NCBI GenBank assembly: GCA_002840685.1
Contig: PHBU01000007.1
Span: 62,001 to 126,000, forward strand
Direction of reading: 5' to 3'
From: Chloroflexi bacterium HGW-Chloroflexi-6
GTDB taxonomy: Bacteria > Chloroflexota > Anaerolineae > Anaerolineales > Villigracilaceae
Length of the DNA: 64,000 nt
The notes under the pieces are model-generated. The model ran no database searches. It saw only the letters and a program-made list of their open reading frames with translations, and was not told the origin of the DNA. Below are positions 17,159-25,764 of the stretch, piece after piece; position 1 is the stretch's first letter, and each line of letters opens with the position of its first letter. The position numbers were made by a program, and so were the translations under genes.

Positions 17159-18484
17159 ATGCCTGAAAAGTTTGTTTCGAAACGCGCGCCCATTTACAAA
17201 GATGTTCCCGATGAAAAGTGGAACGATTGGCGCTGGCAATTGAGCAACCGCCTGAACAGTGTTGAAGATATTGAAAAGATTCTGCCCTTGAGCGATAGCG
17301 AGCGCAAAGCCTTGCAAACCCAGGGCATTTTCCGGGTGGATGTCACCCCTTACTTTATCTCGTTGATCGACCCGAACGATCTTGAAGACCCGGTCCGCCT
17401 GCAGATCATTCCGCGCGCCGAGGAAATGCAGTCTTTCACCGCCATGATGGAAGATTCGCTGGCCGAAGACCGCCACTCTCCCGTGCCGGGGCTAGTCCAC
17501 CGTTACCCGGACCGGGTGCTGATGCTGGTCACGACCCAGTGCGCCTCCTACTGCCGCTACTGCACCCGCTCGCGCATCGTCGGCGACCCTGGCCAGACTT
17601 TCAAGCGCGAAGAATTCGAAATGCAGATCGATTACCTGAAACGCACTCCCCAGGTGCGCGATGTGCTGCTTTCGGGCGGCGACCCGCTGGTGCTGGCTCC
17701 GAAAATCCTCGAAGAGCTGCTCAGCCGCCTACGCGAGATCCCGCATATCGAGATCATCCGCATCGGGTCGCGTGTGCCGGTCTTCATGCCGATGCGCATC
17801 ACGCAGGAACTGTGCGATATGCTTGAAAAATATCACCCGCTGTGGATGAACATCCACGTCAACCACCCGAATGAGATCTCTGCTGAGTTGGAAGCGGCTA
17901 CCGACCGCCTGACCCGCGCCGGGATCCAGTTAGGAAATCAGTCGGTGCTGCTGGCGGGTGTCAACGACAACGTTCATATCCAACGTGACCTGGTGCATAA
18001 ACTGGTGCGCATCCGCGTTCGCCCGTACTACCTGTACCAGTGCGACCTGGTCGAAGGGGCAGGCCACTTCCGTACCCCGGTTTCCAAAGGCATCGAGATT
18101 ATGGAAGGTTTGCGCGGACATACCTCCGGTTACGCTGTGCCGCAGTACATCGTCGATGCACCCGGCGGCGGCGGCAAGATCCCACTGATGCCCAATTACC
18201 TGATGAGCATGTCTGACCACAAGATCATTTTGCGCAACTTCGAAGGCTTCATCACCACTTACGAGGAGCCGACCGATTACACCCCGGCCAGGGCGGCCAA
18301 ATACAAAGGGCTCAAGCGGCCTGAACCGGGCCAAATGGGGCTTACCGCTCTTCTTGACGGGGAAGATCTGTTCATCAAGCCCGAAGGCTTCGAACAAACC
18401 CATGGCCGCGACGGGATCCAGCATCGGTTGAAAGATGAAAATAAGTGGAAACCGCTCGGTATCGGCTCTGGCGAAACTGATTAA
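17159..18484 (+). CDS. kamA: Lysine 2,3-aminomutase (radical SAM, PLP)
   Basis: The 441-residue enzyme interconverts L-lysine and L-beta-lysine, the first step of anaerobic lysine fermentation and also used for compatible-solute synthesis. The radical-SAM cluster motif is C128-x3-C132-x2-C135 (CASYCRYC). The PLP-binding Lys is in the C-terminal PGGGGKIPLMPNY motif. GGAG lies 9 bases before the ATG at 17159 (MPEKFVSKRAPIYKDV); longer in-frame extensions upstream look non-coding. No other lysine-fermentation genes (kamDE, kdd, kce) are adjacent, so the pathway role is open. A terminator hairpin follows. Confidence 0.93.
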   Translation: MPEKFVSKRAPIYKDVPDEKWNDWRWQLSNRLNSVEDIEKILPLSDSERKALQTQGIFRVDVTPYFISLIDPNDLEDPVRLQIIPRAEEMQSFTAMMEDSLAEDRHSPVPGLVHRYPDRVLMLVTTQCASYCRYCTRSRIVGDPGQTFKREEFEMQIDYLKRTPQVRDVLLSGGDPLVLAPKILEELLSRLREIPHIEIIRIGSRVPVFMPMRITQELCDMLEKYHPLWMNIHVNHPNEISAELEAATDRLTRAGIQLGNQSVLLAGVNDNVHIQRDLVHKLVRIRVRPYYLYQCDLVEGAGHFRTPVSKGIEIMEGLRGHTSGYAVPQYIVDAPGGGGKIPLMPNYLMSMSDHKIILRNFEGFITTYEEPTDYTPARAAKYKGLKRPEPGQMGLTALLDGEDLFIKPEGFEQTHGRDGIQHRLKDENKWKPLGIGSGETD

Positions 18485-18505
18485 ACGCCTGATTTGACAA
18501 GGCAG

Positions 18506-18556
18506 AACGCATACGGTTTCCGAATTAGGACTGATATCGGATTCCGTATGCGTTTT
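18506..18556 (+). terminator. Terminator after kamA
   Basis: AACGCATACGG (18506-18516) pairs with CCGTATGCGTT (18544-18554), with further pairing inside, followed by a short T-run. Confidence 0.75.
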
Positions 18557-18613
18557 GATTGTGTATAATGGGATGCGTAAGAGTGTTACCATAAACAAGG
18601 AGAAAACAAAAAA

Positions 18614-19153
18614 ATGAAAATTTCCCGTTACTTTCCACTCGTTATTGTTGGCATCCTGCTCCTGACCATGTTCGGAGCAATGGCGCCTTCAACCCAGGTT
18701 GCGGCGATTTCTGATGACGCGGTTTCAGCCAGCCTGGTTGCAGAAGGCGATGCGATCGTCGCATCTGAATCGCCTTATGTTTTCCTTGCTGACCTGCCCG
18801 GCTTGAGCGTGGCTGCCACGAAAGAATATGCCTGCTCCGTGGTTTCCCAAAGCCCCAAAGATTGGGCCAAGATGAAGTCTCGCCAGGATTTTGATATGCG
18901 TTGGACGGTGCGGAACACCGGCAGCAAAACGTGGACAACCAATGGCACCGACTATAAATATATTCGGGGTGCACAGTTGCACACCAAGGGCAGTGCCTTC
19001 GATATGCCCAAGAATGTAGCATCTGAAGGCAAGATCGCGCTGTATGTCGATATGATGGCGCCGAAAAACAAAGGAACCTATGTTAGCTATTGGGGGCTGG
19101 CCAACGGCTCCTCCCATTTCTGCCAGTTTTACCTGATCATCACAGTAAAGTAA
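18614..19153 (+). CDS. Secreted NBR1-type Ig-like domain protein (copy 1)
   Basis: The 179-residue protein has a signal peptide (PLVIVGILLLTMFGAMA) and, from about residue 75, one Ig-like domain of the NBR1 central-domain type: FDMRWTVRNTGSKTWTTNGT, the RGAQLHTKG strand, and the final PKNKGTYVSYWGLANG and FCQFYLIITV. It has no lipobox and no Thr/Pro linker, unlike the three paralogues that follow. The fold is common in Anaerolineae surface proteins; its ligand is unknown. GGAG before the ATG is clear. A strong terminator separates it from copy 2. Confidence 0.8.
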   Translation: MKISRYFPLVIVGILLLTMFGAMAPSTQVAAISDDAVSASLVAEGDAIVASESPYVFLADLPGLSVAATKEYACSVVSQSPKDWAKMKSRQDFDMRWTVRNTGSKTWTTNGTDYKYIRGAQLHTKGSAFDMPKNVASEGKIALYVDMMAPKNKGTYVSYWGLANGSSHFCQFYLIITVK

Positions 19154-19162
19154 TTGCATTAA

Positions 19163-19199
19163 GCGGGGAAGGCTGTTTGGTCTGCCTTCCCCGCTTTTT
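19163..19199 (+). terminator. Intrinsic terminator after NBR1 copy 1
   Basis: Perfect 11-base arms GCGGGGAAGGC (19163-19173) and GCCTTCCCCGC (19184-19194) are followed by a run of T, a textbook Rho-independent terminator. Confidence 0.92.
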
Positions 19200-19201
19200 A
19201 A

Positions 19202-19876
19202 ATGATTGTTATGAACAACTTCTTGCGCCTGTCTTGTGTGCTAACAATTCTTCTGGTTACTTCGGCCTGTGTTCTGGCGGGTAACCCGGATGTAGACTCG
19301 CAGGCTGTTATTGAAACGATGGTGGCTGCAACGGTCCAGTCGTTACCTTCAGTGACCAGCGCGCCCACTTCCACTGAAACCTTTGAACCAACCCTCACGC
19401 AACCCACTCCGACCGAAATCTCAACTGAAACGCCCCTGCCTACCATTCCACCCTTGCCGACCCTGACCCCGCTGCCGACCGATACGGTTATGCCGACTGC
19501 AAAACCTGCCGGTGGCCCTGAAATTGGCAAAACGCAGGGTGATGCGAAATTTTCCTGTGTCGTTCTTTCCCGTATTCCTTCGGGGTTGACCGAGGCCAGC
19601 GCAGGGCAGGATATTCCGGTTGCCTGGCGCATAAAAAATGTGGGCGATCGCGATTTTGAAAAAGAAAATATCGATTATGGCTATATTTCAGGCCAAAAAA
19701 TGGCGATTGGCGGAACTCGCTTCGATCTTGAAACAACCATTCCGTCAGGACAGGCGGGAGATATTATCATCACATTCGAAGCGCCTGATAAAGCCGGAAC
19801 CTATAACACCACCTGGGCTTTGTTTCGAGGCAGCACACCATTTTGTGAATTTTCCTTCAGCCTTGTCGTAAAATAA
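19202..19876 (+). CDS. NBR1-Ig lipoprotein (copy 2)
   Basis: The 224-residue lipoprotein (LLVTSAC lipobox) has a conserved block after the lipid Cys, ETMVAATVQSLPSV, a Thr/Pro-rich linker (about 55-105), and an NBR1-type Ig domain (about 120-224: IPVAWRIKNVGDRDF through AGTYNTTWALFRGS and FCEFSFSLVV). It starts within a few bases of the preceding terminator with no clear Shine-Dalgarno; the ATG at 19211 (MNNFLRL) is an alternative start. The promoter is not obvious. Confidence 0.78.
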   Translation: MIVMNNFLRLSCVLTILLVTSACVLAGNPDVDSQAVIETMVAATVQSLPSVTSAPTSTETFEPTLTQPTPTEISTETPLPTIPPLPTLTPLPTDTVMPTAKPAGGPEIGKTQGDAKFSCVVLSRIPSGLTEASAGQDIPVAWRIKNVGDRDFEKENIDYGYISGQKMAIGGTRFDLETTIPSGQAGDIIITFEAPDKAGTYNTTWALFRGSTPFCEFSFSLVVK

Positions 19877-19897
19877 AAACAGGAGGCGTTACCCCTG

Positions 19898-20557
19898 ATG
19901 TCATCAGCAACCCGTAATTTCATAAAGACCGGCTCGTTGATTTTTCTGTTGATCGTAACTGCTTGTGCTCCGGCAGCGACTCCTGCTCCTGAGGGCATGC
20001 TTGAGACGATCGTTGCTGCGACCGTACAGGCGTTGCCAACCATTACACCTTTGCCAACAGGCACAGAAACCCCGCGTCCAACTCGTTTGCCCCCAACGCC
20101 AATCTTTACGCCCACGCCGGGCGTATCTGTAACGCCTTTCCCGACTTTTACTCTTACACCCACACTGACTGAAACCCCGACAGAAGTAGGTGTTGCTGCC
20201 CGGCAGGGCGTTTACCAGGGCAGCGGCAATTATGCTTGCATGGTTATGAACCAAAAGCCTACCAATTGGAGCAAATTCGAGCCAGGAACCCTTATCTATG
20301 CCACCTGGACGGTTAAGAATGTCGGCGCGAAAGAATGGGGCAAGGGAGACCTGGATGTTGTTTACCAAAGTGGCACAAAAACTTATGAATATGGCCCGAA
20401 ACAGGAACTGTCCATCACTGTCAAGCCTGGAGAGACGCGCGATATTGTTATTGTAGTGCGTGCTCCGTCATCAGGTGGAGACTATCTGACAACGTATGGG
20501 TTGGAACGAGGCGACAACCTTTTTTGCCAGTTAATTATGGGAATATCTGTGCGATAA
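19898..20557 (+). CDS. NBR1-Ig lipoprotein (copy 3)
   Basis: The 219-residue lipoprotein (LLIVTAC lipobox) repeats the layout of copy 2: the ETIVAATVQALPTI block, a Thr/Pro linker with TPTP repeats (about 45-95), and an NBR1 Ig domain (LIYATWTVKNVGAKEWGKGD to GDYLTTYGLERGDN, FCQLIMGISV). AGGAGG lies upstream of the ATG. It sits 21 bases after copy 2 and 10 before copy 4, so copies 2-4 are one operon. Confidence 0.8.
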   Translation: MSSATRNFIKTGSLIFLLIVTACAPAATPAPEGMLETIVAATVQALPTITPLPTGTETPRPTRLPPTPIFTPTPGVSVTPFPTFTLTPTLTETPTEVGVAARQGVYQGSGNYACMVMNQKPTNWSKFEPGTLIYATWTVKNVGAKEWGKGDLDVVYQSGTKTYEYGPKQELSITVKPGETRDIVIVVRAPSSGGDYLTTYGLERGDNLFCQLIMGISVR

Positions 20558-20567
20558 GGAGCATAAC

Positions 20568-21263
20568 TTGGTGATAATTCGACGTTTTGGACTTATTTGC
20601 ACGTTATTATTTATTTTGATTGGCGGTTGCGCGCCATCACCTGATCAATCAGGGGAAAGCCCTCAGGATATGGTTGCCACCATTGCGGCGGCCACTATCG
20701 CGGCCTTGCCTTCCAATACTCCCCAGCCAACCTGGACTGCTTCTCCATCGCCGACTCGCGCTCGCAATACACCGACAGAGCTGCCATCCAATACCCCTGC
20801 CCCTACAATTCAAATGATGGCTTCTCCAACATCCATCTTTGAGTTGCCAGGTCCTGGCACACCGCTTTCAGGTACAGCCAGAATCCCGTTGGTTTTATGG
20901 ACGCCAACGCCTGAACCATTCAAATGTGATCTGAACAAAACAGAGCCTGAACCTTATACTGTTTTTAAGCCTGGCTACCATTTTCGCACAGAATGGCGGG
21001 TGTGGAATCGCGGGGCGGTGATTTGGAAGTGGGATGGTGTAATCTTTTATTTTGTTGGCGGAGATAAACTCTTCAATGATCCGGATCGAGCCAAAGGGGC
21101 AAAGCTTGCCTATAATGTTTATCCTCAAGACAAAATCCTGCTGTCTGTTGCGATGACTTCCCCGAAGGAAGCGGGAACTTATTCATCGACCTGGGGCTTG
21201 CGCCGCGAAAATAGGGATACGCCTTTTTGTACATTTGACATGGTGATTCGGGTTGAGCGATAG
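20568..21263 (+). CDS. NBR1-Ig lipoprotein (copy 4)
   Basis: The 231-residue lipoprotein (LIGGC lipobox) has the related block MVATIAAATIAALPSN, a Ser/Thr/Pro linker and an NBR1 Ig domain (FRTEWRVWNRGAVIWKWDGV to AGTYSSTWGLRREN and FCTFDMVIRV). It has no ATG start: TTG at 20568 and GTG at 20571 are both possible after AAGGAG at 20556-20561, and GTG has the better spacing. It is the most diverged of the four copies. Confidence 0.78.
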   Translation: MVIIRRFGLICTLLFILIGGCAPSPDQSGESPQDMVATIAAATIAALPSNTPQPTWTASPSPTRARNTPTELPSNTPAPTIQMMASPTSIFELPGPGTPLSGTARIPLVLWTPTPEPFKCDLNKTEPEPYTVFKPGYHFRTEWRVWNRGAVIWKWDGVIFYFVGGDKLFNDPDRAKGAKLAYNVYPQDKILLSVAMTSPKEAGTYSSTWGLRRENRDTPFCTFDMVIRVER

Positions 21264-21293
21264 TTGTTGTGATGATTTTATGGAGATGAATTT

Positions 21294-22382
21294 ATGGCAA
21301 AGAAAACTGTCGGTTATGTTGAATTAGAATGGGCCTGCCCAAACTGCGGCGGCAAGAACCCCGGAACAAGCAAAACCTGCAAGGCATGTGGCGCTCCCCA
21401 ACCTGAAAATGTGCAGTTCGAACAGGCTCAGGGAGCGGCCCTTCTCGAAGATGAAGCCAAAATTGCCGCTGCCAAAAAAGGCGCGGATATTCACTGTCCA
21501 TACTGTGGGACGCGCAACCTTGGCGATGCGACCGCCTGCATCCAGTGCGGCGGCGATCTGGTCGAGGGAACGCGCCGTGCTTCGGGGCGGGTGGTTGGGG
21601 CGTTTTCGGCGCAGGCCGGGCCGCTCGCGCCAGTTAAATGTCCCAGTTGCGGGGCCGAAAACCCGGGCGTAAATAAAACCTGCTCGGCCTGTGGCGCCAA
21701 CCTTAAAGCGGATGCCGTTTCGGCTGCTTCAACGGCGACCCAGGCTGATGGTAGCAAGCCGGGCGCGCAGAAAAAACTGTGGCTGCTGATCCCGCTTGTC
21801 GCGTTTCTCCTGCTTTGCTGTGGTGTTGCGGCAGCCCTGCTTTTCCGCACCAGCGAGGCGAAGGGGGTTGTGCAAGAAGTGGCCTGGGAGCGCTCGATCG
21901 TTGTCCAGGAAATCGGGGATGTAACCCGCGAGGCCTGGCGCGACGAGTTGCCCGAGGGCGCCCAGCCGCTATCCTGTTCTGAAGAATTACGCAGCACCGA
22001 GAATGAACCGGTTTCAGGCTCGAAGGAAGTTTGTGGCACACCGTATTCGGTGGATACCGGTTCTGGCGTTGCCGAAGTGGTTCAGGATTGTGTTTATGAA
22101 GTCTACGATGACTACTGCAAATATTCCGCCCGCGACTGGATGGATGTGGAACCGGCTGTTGCCCAAGGGACGGATTTTGAGCCTTACTGGCCGCAGGTGC
22201 AGACATCGGAGGAGCGGCGCGAGGGCGGGCGCAGTGAAGAGTACCGGATCTTTTTTGAGACCGATGATGGCATTAAGGAATTTACAACTACGGACGAGAA
22301 CCTGTTCCTGCAATTACAACCTGGCACAGAGTGGACGCTCGAATTTAATGTTTTTGGGGCGATCGTTTCAGTTAGCCGTTAA
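21294..22382 (+). CDS. Triple zinc-ribbon membrane protein
   Basis: The 362-residue protein has three zinc ribbons: CPNCGGKNPGTSKTCKACG (about 15-33), CPYCGTRNLGDATACIQCG (about 64-82) and CPSCGAENPGVNKTCSACG (about 117-135). A single transmembrane helix follows (LLIPLVAFLLLCCGVAAALL, about 163-185), then an extracytoplasmic domain of about 170 residues with four Cys that could form disulfides. The role is unknown; cytoplasmic ribbons with an outside domain suggest a sensor or scaffold. GGAG and the 30-base gap suggest it may follow the NBR1 operon. Confidence 0.8.
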   Translation: MAKKTVGYVELEWACPNCGGKNPGTSKTCKACGAPQPENVQFEQAQGAALLEDEAKIAAAKKGADIHCPYCGTRNLGDATACIQCGGDLVEGTRRASGRVVGAFSAQAGPLAPVKCPSCGAENPGVNKTCSACGANLKADAVSAASTATQADGSKPGAQKKLWLLIPLVAFLLLCCGVAAALLFRTSEAKGVVQEVAWERSIVVQEIGDVTREAWRDELPEGAQPLSCSEELRSTENEPVSGSKEVCGTPYSVDTGSGVAEVVQDCVYEVYDDYCKYSARDWMDVEPAVAQGTDFEPYWPQVQTSEERREGGRSEEYRIFFETDDGIKEFTTTDENLFLQLQPGTEWTLEFNVFGAIVSVSR

Positions 22383-22400
22383 GCAACAAGGAGGTTTTCC

Positions 22401-23366
22401 ATGCATTACCGACGCTTGGGTCATTCGGGTTTGAAAGTCAGCGAGATCGCGCTTGGCTCATGGGTGACGTTTGGAAGCCAGGTGGATGAAGATGTTGCTT
22501 CGGATTTGCTCCATTCTGCTTACGAGGCAGGGATTAATTTCTTCGACAATGCTGATATGTACGCGGACGGCCGTTCTGAAGAAGTGATGGGGGCGGCCAT
22601 CAAAGATCTGCCGCGCCAGGCGCTGGTGCTGTCTTCGAAGGTTTTCTGGCCGACCATGCCCGGCCCCAACGGACGCGGACTTTCGCGCAAACATATTACC
22701 GAATCGATCCATGCTTCGTTGAAACGCATGGATACCGATTACCTGGATTTGTACTTCTGCCATCGTTTTGACCCGGATACCCCGGTGGACGAGGTGGTTT
22801 ACACGATGGATACCTTGATCCGCCAGGGCAAGATTTTGTATTGGGGCACTTCTGAGTGGCGCGCCTGGCAGATTAATGAAGCCGTCAATCTTGCGCGCAT
22901 CCATCATCTTGCGCCGCCGACCATGGAGCAACCCCAGTACAACATGTTCCACCGCCGCCGGGTTGAGATGGAGCTTTCTCCGATTTGCCGAGAGCATGGG
23001 ATCGGCCTGACCACCTGGAGTCCGCTGTATTATGGGATTTTGAGCGGCAAATACAACGACGGCATTCCTGAAGGTTCGCGCGCTTCGCTGGACAGCATGG
23101 CCTGGATCCGCGATCGCATCACCCCGGAGCGCGTGGCGATCGTGCGCGAGTTGAGCCAGGTGGCCGATGATCTGCATGTCAGCATGGCGCAACTTGCGCT
23201 GGCCTGGCTTTTGCGCCGCAAGGAAGTCAGCAGTGTTATTACCGGTGCGACCAATATTCGCCAGTTGCAGGATAATCTTGATTCAGCCGAAGCGGTCGAA
23301 AAGCTGTCAGACGATGTGCTTGAAAAGATTGAGCAGATTCTGGGCAATTACCCGGACGAGGATTGA
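22401..23366 (+). CDS. Aldo/keto reductase (Kv-beta-like)
   Basis: The 321-residue NADPH-dependent TIM-barrel oxidoreductase shows the catalytic tetrad in FFDNADMYADG (Asp, Tyr), LSSKVFW (Lys) and YFCHRFD (His), and the coenzyme-binding TGATNIRQLQDNL near the C-terminus. The sequence is closest in style to voltage-gated potassium channel beta-subunit and YghZ-type reductases acting on small aldehydes. AAGGAGG precedes the ATG. It is 18 bases after the zinc-ribbon gene. Confidence 0.92.
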   Translation: MHYRRLGHSGLKVSEIALGSWVTFGSQVDEDVASDLLHSAYEAGINFFDNADMYADGRSEEVMGAAIKDLPRQALVLSSKVFWPTMPGPNGRGLSRKHITESIHASLKRMDTDYLDLYFCHRFDPDTPVDEVVYTMDTLIRQGKILYWGTSEWRAWQINEAVNLARIHHLAPPTMEQPQYNMFHRRRVEMELSPICREHGIGLTTWSPLYYGILSGKYNDGIPEGSRASLDSMAWIRDRITPERVAIVRELSQVADDLHVSMAQLALAWLLRRKEVSSVITGATNIRQLQDNLDSAEAVEKLSDDVLEKIEQILGNYPDED

Positions 23367-23378
23367 TTTTTTTAGTTT

Positions 23379-23431
23379 GACTTAAACAAAAACAAGGTCG
23401 GTGCAAAACCGGCCTTGTTTTTGTTTAAGTC
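23379..23431. terminator. Bidirectional terminator, 23-bp stem
   Basis: Positions 23379-23401 pair with 23409-23431 with one G-T wobble and a 7-base loop. A/T-rich outer stems give T-runs on both strands, serving the converging reductase and small membrane protein genes. Confidence 0.9.
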
Positions 23432-23442
23432 AAGATTTAGAT

Positions 23443-23736
23443 TTAAGCCGAGGGCGGAATAACTTCATTGTTGACCGGCATGGCCGAGCCTGGCTTCTTG
23501 CGCAGAGCGAAGAACCCAACTCCGATAGGAATGGCGATGAAGATCACAGAAACACACAGGAGGCCGATCGCCAGCGGCATGGCCATCGGTTCAAGCGATT
23601 CCACACCATTGACCGTGGTGGTAATGGGTGTTCCTGAGACGCCGATCACACCCCATACACAGGATGTAAGGGCCAGACAGCCGCAACACAGAGCGGTGAC
23701 GACGGTGATAACAATTGCAACAGTTCGATTTTCCAT
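23443..23736 (-). CDS. Small two-helix membrane protein
   Basis: The 97-residue protein is unrecognised. It has two hydrophobic segments (VAIVITVVTALCCGCLALTS at about 6-25 and PLAIGLLCVSVIFIAIPIGV at about 54-74), a short outside loop and a basic RKK after the second helix. GGAGGAATAT before the ATG makes it a credible gene. Confidence 0.65.
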   Translation of the reverse strand: MENRTVAIVITVVTALCCGCLALTSCVWGVIGVSGTPITTTVNGVESLEPMAMPLAIGLLCVSVIFIAIPIGVGFFALRKKPGSAMPVNNEVIPPSA

Positions 23737-23774
23737 ATATTCCTCCAGTTGGGTTTATTTATCAGTGTACAACA

Positions 23775-23820
23775 AAAAACAGCCAGATGTACATCCATTT
23801 TGAGATTTCCGGCTGTTTTT
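23775..23820 (-). terminator. Terminator after sugar dehydrogenase gene
   Basis: AAAAACAGCC (23775-23784) pairs with GGCTGTTTTT (23811-23820). Read leftward it ends in a T-run and follows the dehydrogenase stop at 23928 by about 110 bases. Confidence 0.6.
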
Positions 23821-23927
23821 ATCAAGTTTTTTGGAAAACTATGAGACAGGTGGAATATCCTCGCCAAAATAGGCAGGGAAAGCCTGCTGACTTTGAACAT
23901 TGCCAGGGTCATGCAACTCTGACAATG

Positions 23928-25211
23928 TTATTTCGACTCAAGCCTGTAAATCGCGCCACCGTAATCGGCCAGGTAGAGTTCGCCAGCTTCATCCAGACCG
24001 AAGGCGCTGATGCCGAAATTGGTTTTGAAAAGCAGGCTGTTGCTGAACCCATCGCTGGTTTTGAGCAGCCCCCAGATATTGCCGGAGCAGAAATCGCCGT
24101 ACAGGTAGACGCCCTGCCAGGCCGGGAGCGCCCCTCCGCGGTAGATTTGGCCGCCGGTAACGGAACAGCCGTCTCCGTGAGAATATTCGGCGACCGGCAA
24201 AACCAGCGTCGCGGCGTCGTAGAGTGTGCCGCTGTAATCGTAACTGGCTTCCATCAGATTCCAGCCGAAGTTCAGCCCGGCGGGCGAACCCGCCGCCGCA
24301 AAGTTCACTTCCTCCCACTGGTTTTGGCCGACATCGGCGATGTAGAGATCGCCGGTGAAACGGTCAAAGGCGATTTTCCAGGGGTTGCGCAGGCCGTAGG
24401 CCCAAATTTCGGCCTCGCCGCCGCTCGCCGCGAAGGGGTTATCGGCCGGGATGGCGTAGGGCTGGCCGCCGTCCACATCGAAGCGCAGGATCTTGCCGAG
24501 CAGGGTGTTCAGCGATTGACCGGCCCCCTGCGGGTCGCCGGCCGAGCCGCCGTCACCCATTCCTGCGTATAGATAGCCGTCTGGCCCAAAGGCCAGCGAT
24601 CCGCCATTGTGATTGCCGTAAGGCTGGTTGATGCGGATCAACTCCAGGCGGCTGGCCGGGTCGGCCAGGTTGGGATCGGCCGCTGAAACGCTGAAACGCG
24701 CGATGCGCGTATTGCCGTCCTTGTCGGTGTAGTTGACGAAGAAAAAGCCGGTTTCAGCGTAGTTGGGGTGAAAGGCGATTCCCAGCAGGCCGCGCTCGGA
24801 GGCATCCGAGCCGACAAGATTGACGATGTCGAGATAGGGTGCCGGAAGCAGCTGTCCGTTTTGGATGATGCGGACCCGCCCGGGCTGTTCGAGCACGAAG
24901 ACGCGCCCTGACCCGTCGCCGGGGGCGTTGATGTCGGTCGGTTTTTCCAACCCGCTGGCGATTTCGCGCCAGGTGACGCTGGCCGGGTCGGGCAGGCTTT
25001 GGGCAACCGGGACGGCTGTCGCCGCCGCCAGGGTGGTTTCTTCGGCGGTCGGGGTCGATTCTTCAAGGGCAGGGGCTTCAGTGGCTGCCGGGACGATCGT
25101 CCGCAGCGTGGGGGCCGGGATGACGGGTTCCTGCTGCGGCGCAGCGGGAGTGCAGGCAGTGAGCAGCGTGGCAAATACCAGTAAAACGGCGAACAGGCGC
25201 CGGGTTGTCAT
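23928..25211 (-). CDS. PQQ-type glucose/sorbosone dehydrogenase lipoprotein
   Basis: The 427-residue lipoprotein (LLTACTPAAPQQ) has a low-complexity linker to about residue 70 and then a six-bladed beta-propeller of the soluble aldose dehydrogenase (Asd/YliI) family. Motifs are RVFVLEQPGRVRII, GLLGIAFHPNYAETGFFFVN, the catalytic-His region HNGGSLAFGPDGYLYAGMGD, and NPWKIAFDRFTGDLYIADVG. The family oxidises sugars using pyrroloquinoline quinone. No PQQ synthesis genes are in the window, so the cofactor may be scavenged. Confidence 0.9.
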   Translation of the reverse strand: MTTRRLFAVLLVFATLLTACTPAAPQQEPVIPAPTLRTIVPAATEAPALEESTPTAEETTLAAATAVPVAQSLPDPASVTWREIASGLEKPTDINAPGDGSGRVFVLEQPGRVRIIQNGQLLPAPYLDIVNLVGSDASERGLLGIAFHPNYAETGFFFVNYTDKDGNTRIARFSVSAADPNLADPASRLELIRINQPYGNHNGGSLAFGPDGYLYAGMGDGGSAGDPQGAGQSLNTLLGKILRFDVDGGQPYAIPADNPFAASGGEAEIWAYGLRNPWKIAFDRFTGDLYIADVGQNQWEEVNFAAAGSPAGLNFGWNLMEASYDYSGTLYDAATLVLPVAEYSHGDGCSVTGGQIYRGGALPAWQGVYLYGDFCSGNIWGLLKTSDGFSNSLLFKTNFGISAFGLDEAGELYLADYGGAIYRLESK

Positions 25212-25244
25212 GTTGCTTTCTCCTTATGCCGGAATATTCCGGCG

Positions 25245-25619
25245 TTATTCCTGAATGTCTGTGGCTTCGCCGTCGATCACTTCGGCGGGCGGCTGGCCTT
25301 GTTTGGCATCTTCCACGATCGTATTGTTGTTGGTCATCTCGCGCACATGTTCCTGGATGACATCGGTTGGGCAGAGTTCGATAAAGAAATAAGAACCCAA
25401 CCATAAGATGCCCATATCATCGAGGGCCGAAATGCCGGGGATGCCCATGATGGCGTCGATGGGTGAGATGAGGTAAATCAGCGCGCCAACGGGCAGCAAT
25501 TTCACCAGTGGGCTGACGCGCCGGTCGGCCATCAGCCGCCAGATGAGTTTGACGCGAAAGGTAAGTTCTTCGAGCGCATTGTTCTGGCTCGGGATGATGC
25601 TGCGTGGTTTATTATCCAT
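25245..25619 (-). CDS. DUF1232 (YkvA-like) membrane protein
   Basis: The 124-residue protein has the DUF1232 core LLPVGALIYLISPIDAIMG and ALDDMGILWLGSYFFIE, two short hydrophobic segments that probably insert in the membrane; the biochemical role is unknown. I choose the ATG at 25619 (MDNKPRS) because GGAGGA sits directly before it; an in-frame TTG upstream would consume that site as codons. Confidence 0.85.
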   Translation of the reverse strand: MDNKPRSIIPSQNNALEELTFRVKLIWRLMADRRVSPLVKLLPVGALIYLISPIDAIMGIPGISALDDMGILWLGSYFFIELCPTDVIQEHVREMTNNNTIVEDAKQGQPPAEVIDGEATDIQE

Positions 25620-25728
25620 GTGTTCCTCCAATTGATAAGTTTATTATAAGGGATAAGGACAGGCCGGCAACTGGGAAGGATGTGCTATTTGTTTTACGAA
25701 GTTATGACATTTTTGTTGCGCCCCCGGC

Positions 25729-25757
25729 TTGACTTGCATCAACAGTTAGATGATAAT
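25729..25757 (+). promoter_or_regulatory. Promoter giving a probably leaderless MFS mRNA
   Basis: -35 TTGACT (25729-25734) and -10 GATAAT (25752-25757) have 17-bp spacing. The ATG at 25765 lies 7 bases after the -10, where transcription should start, and no Shine-Dalgarno is present. Confidence 0.7.
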
Positions 25758-25764
25758 CTAATAT

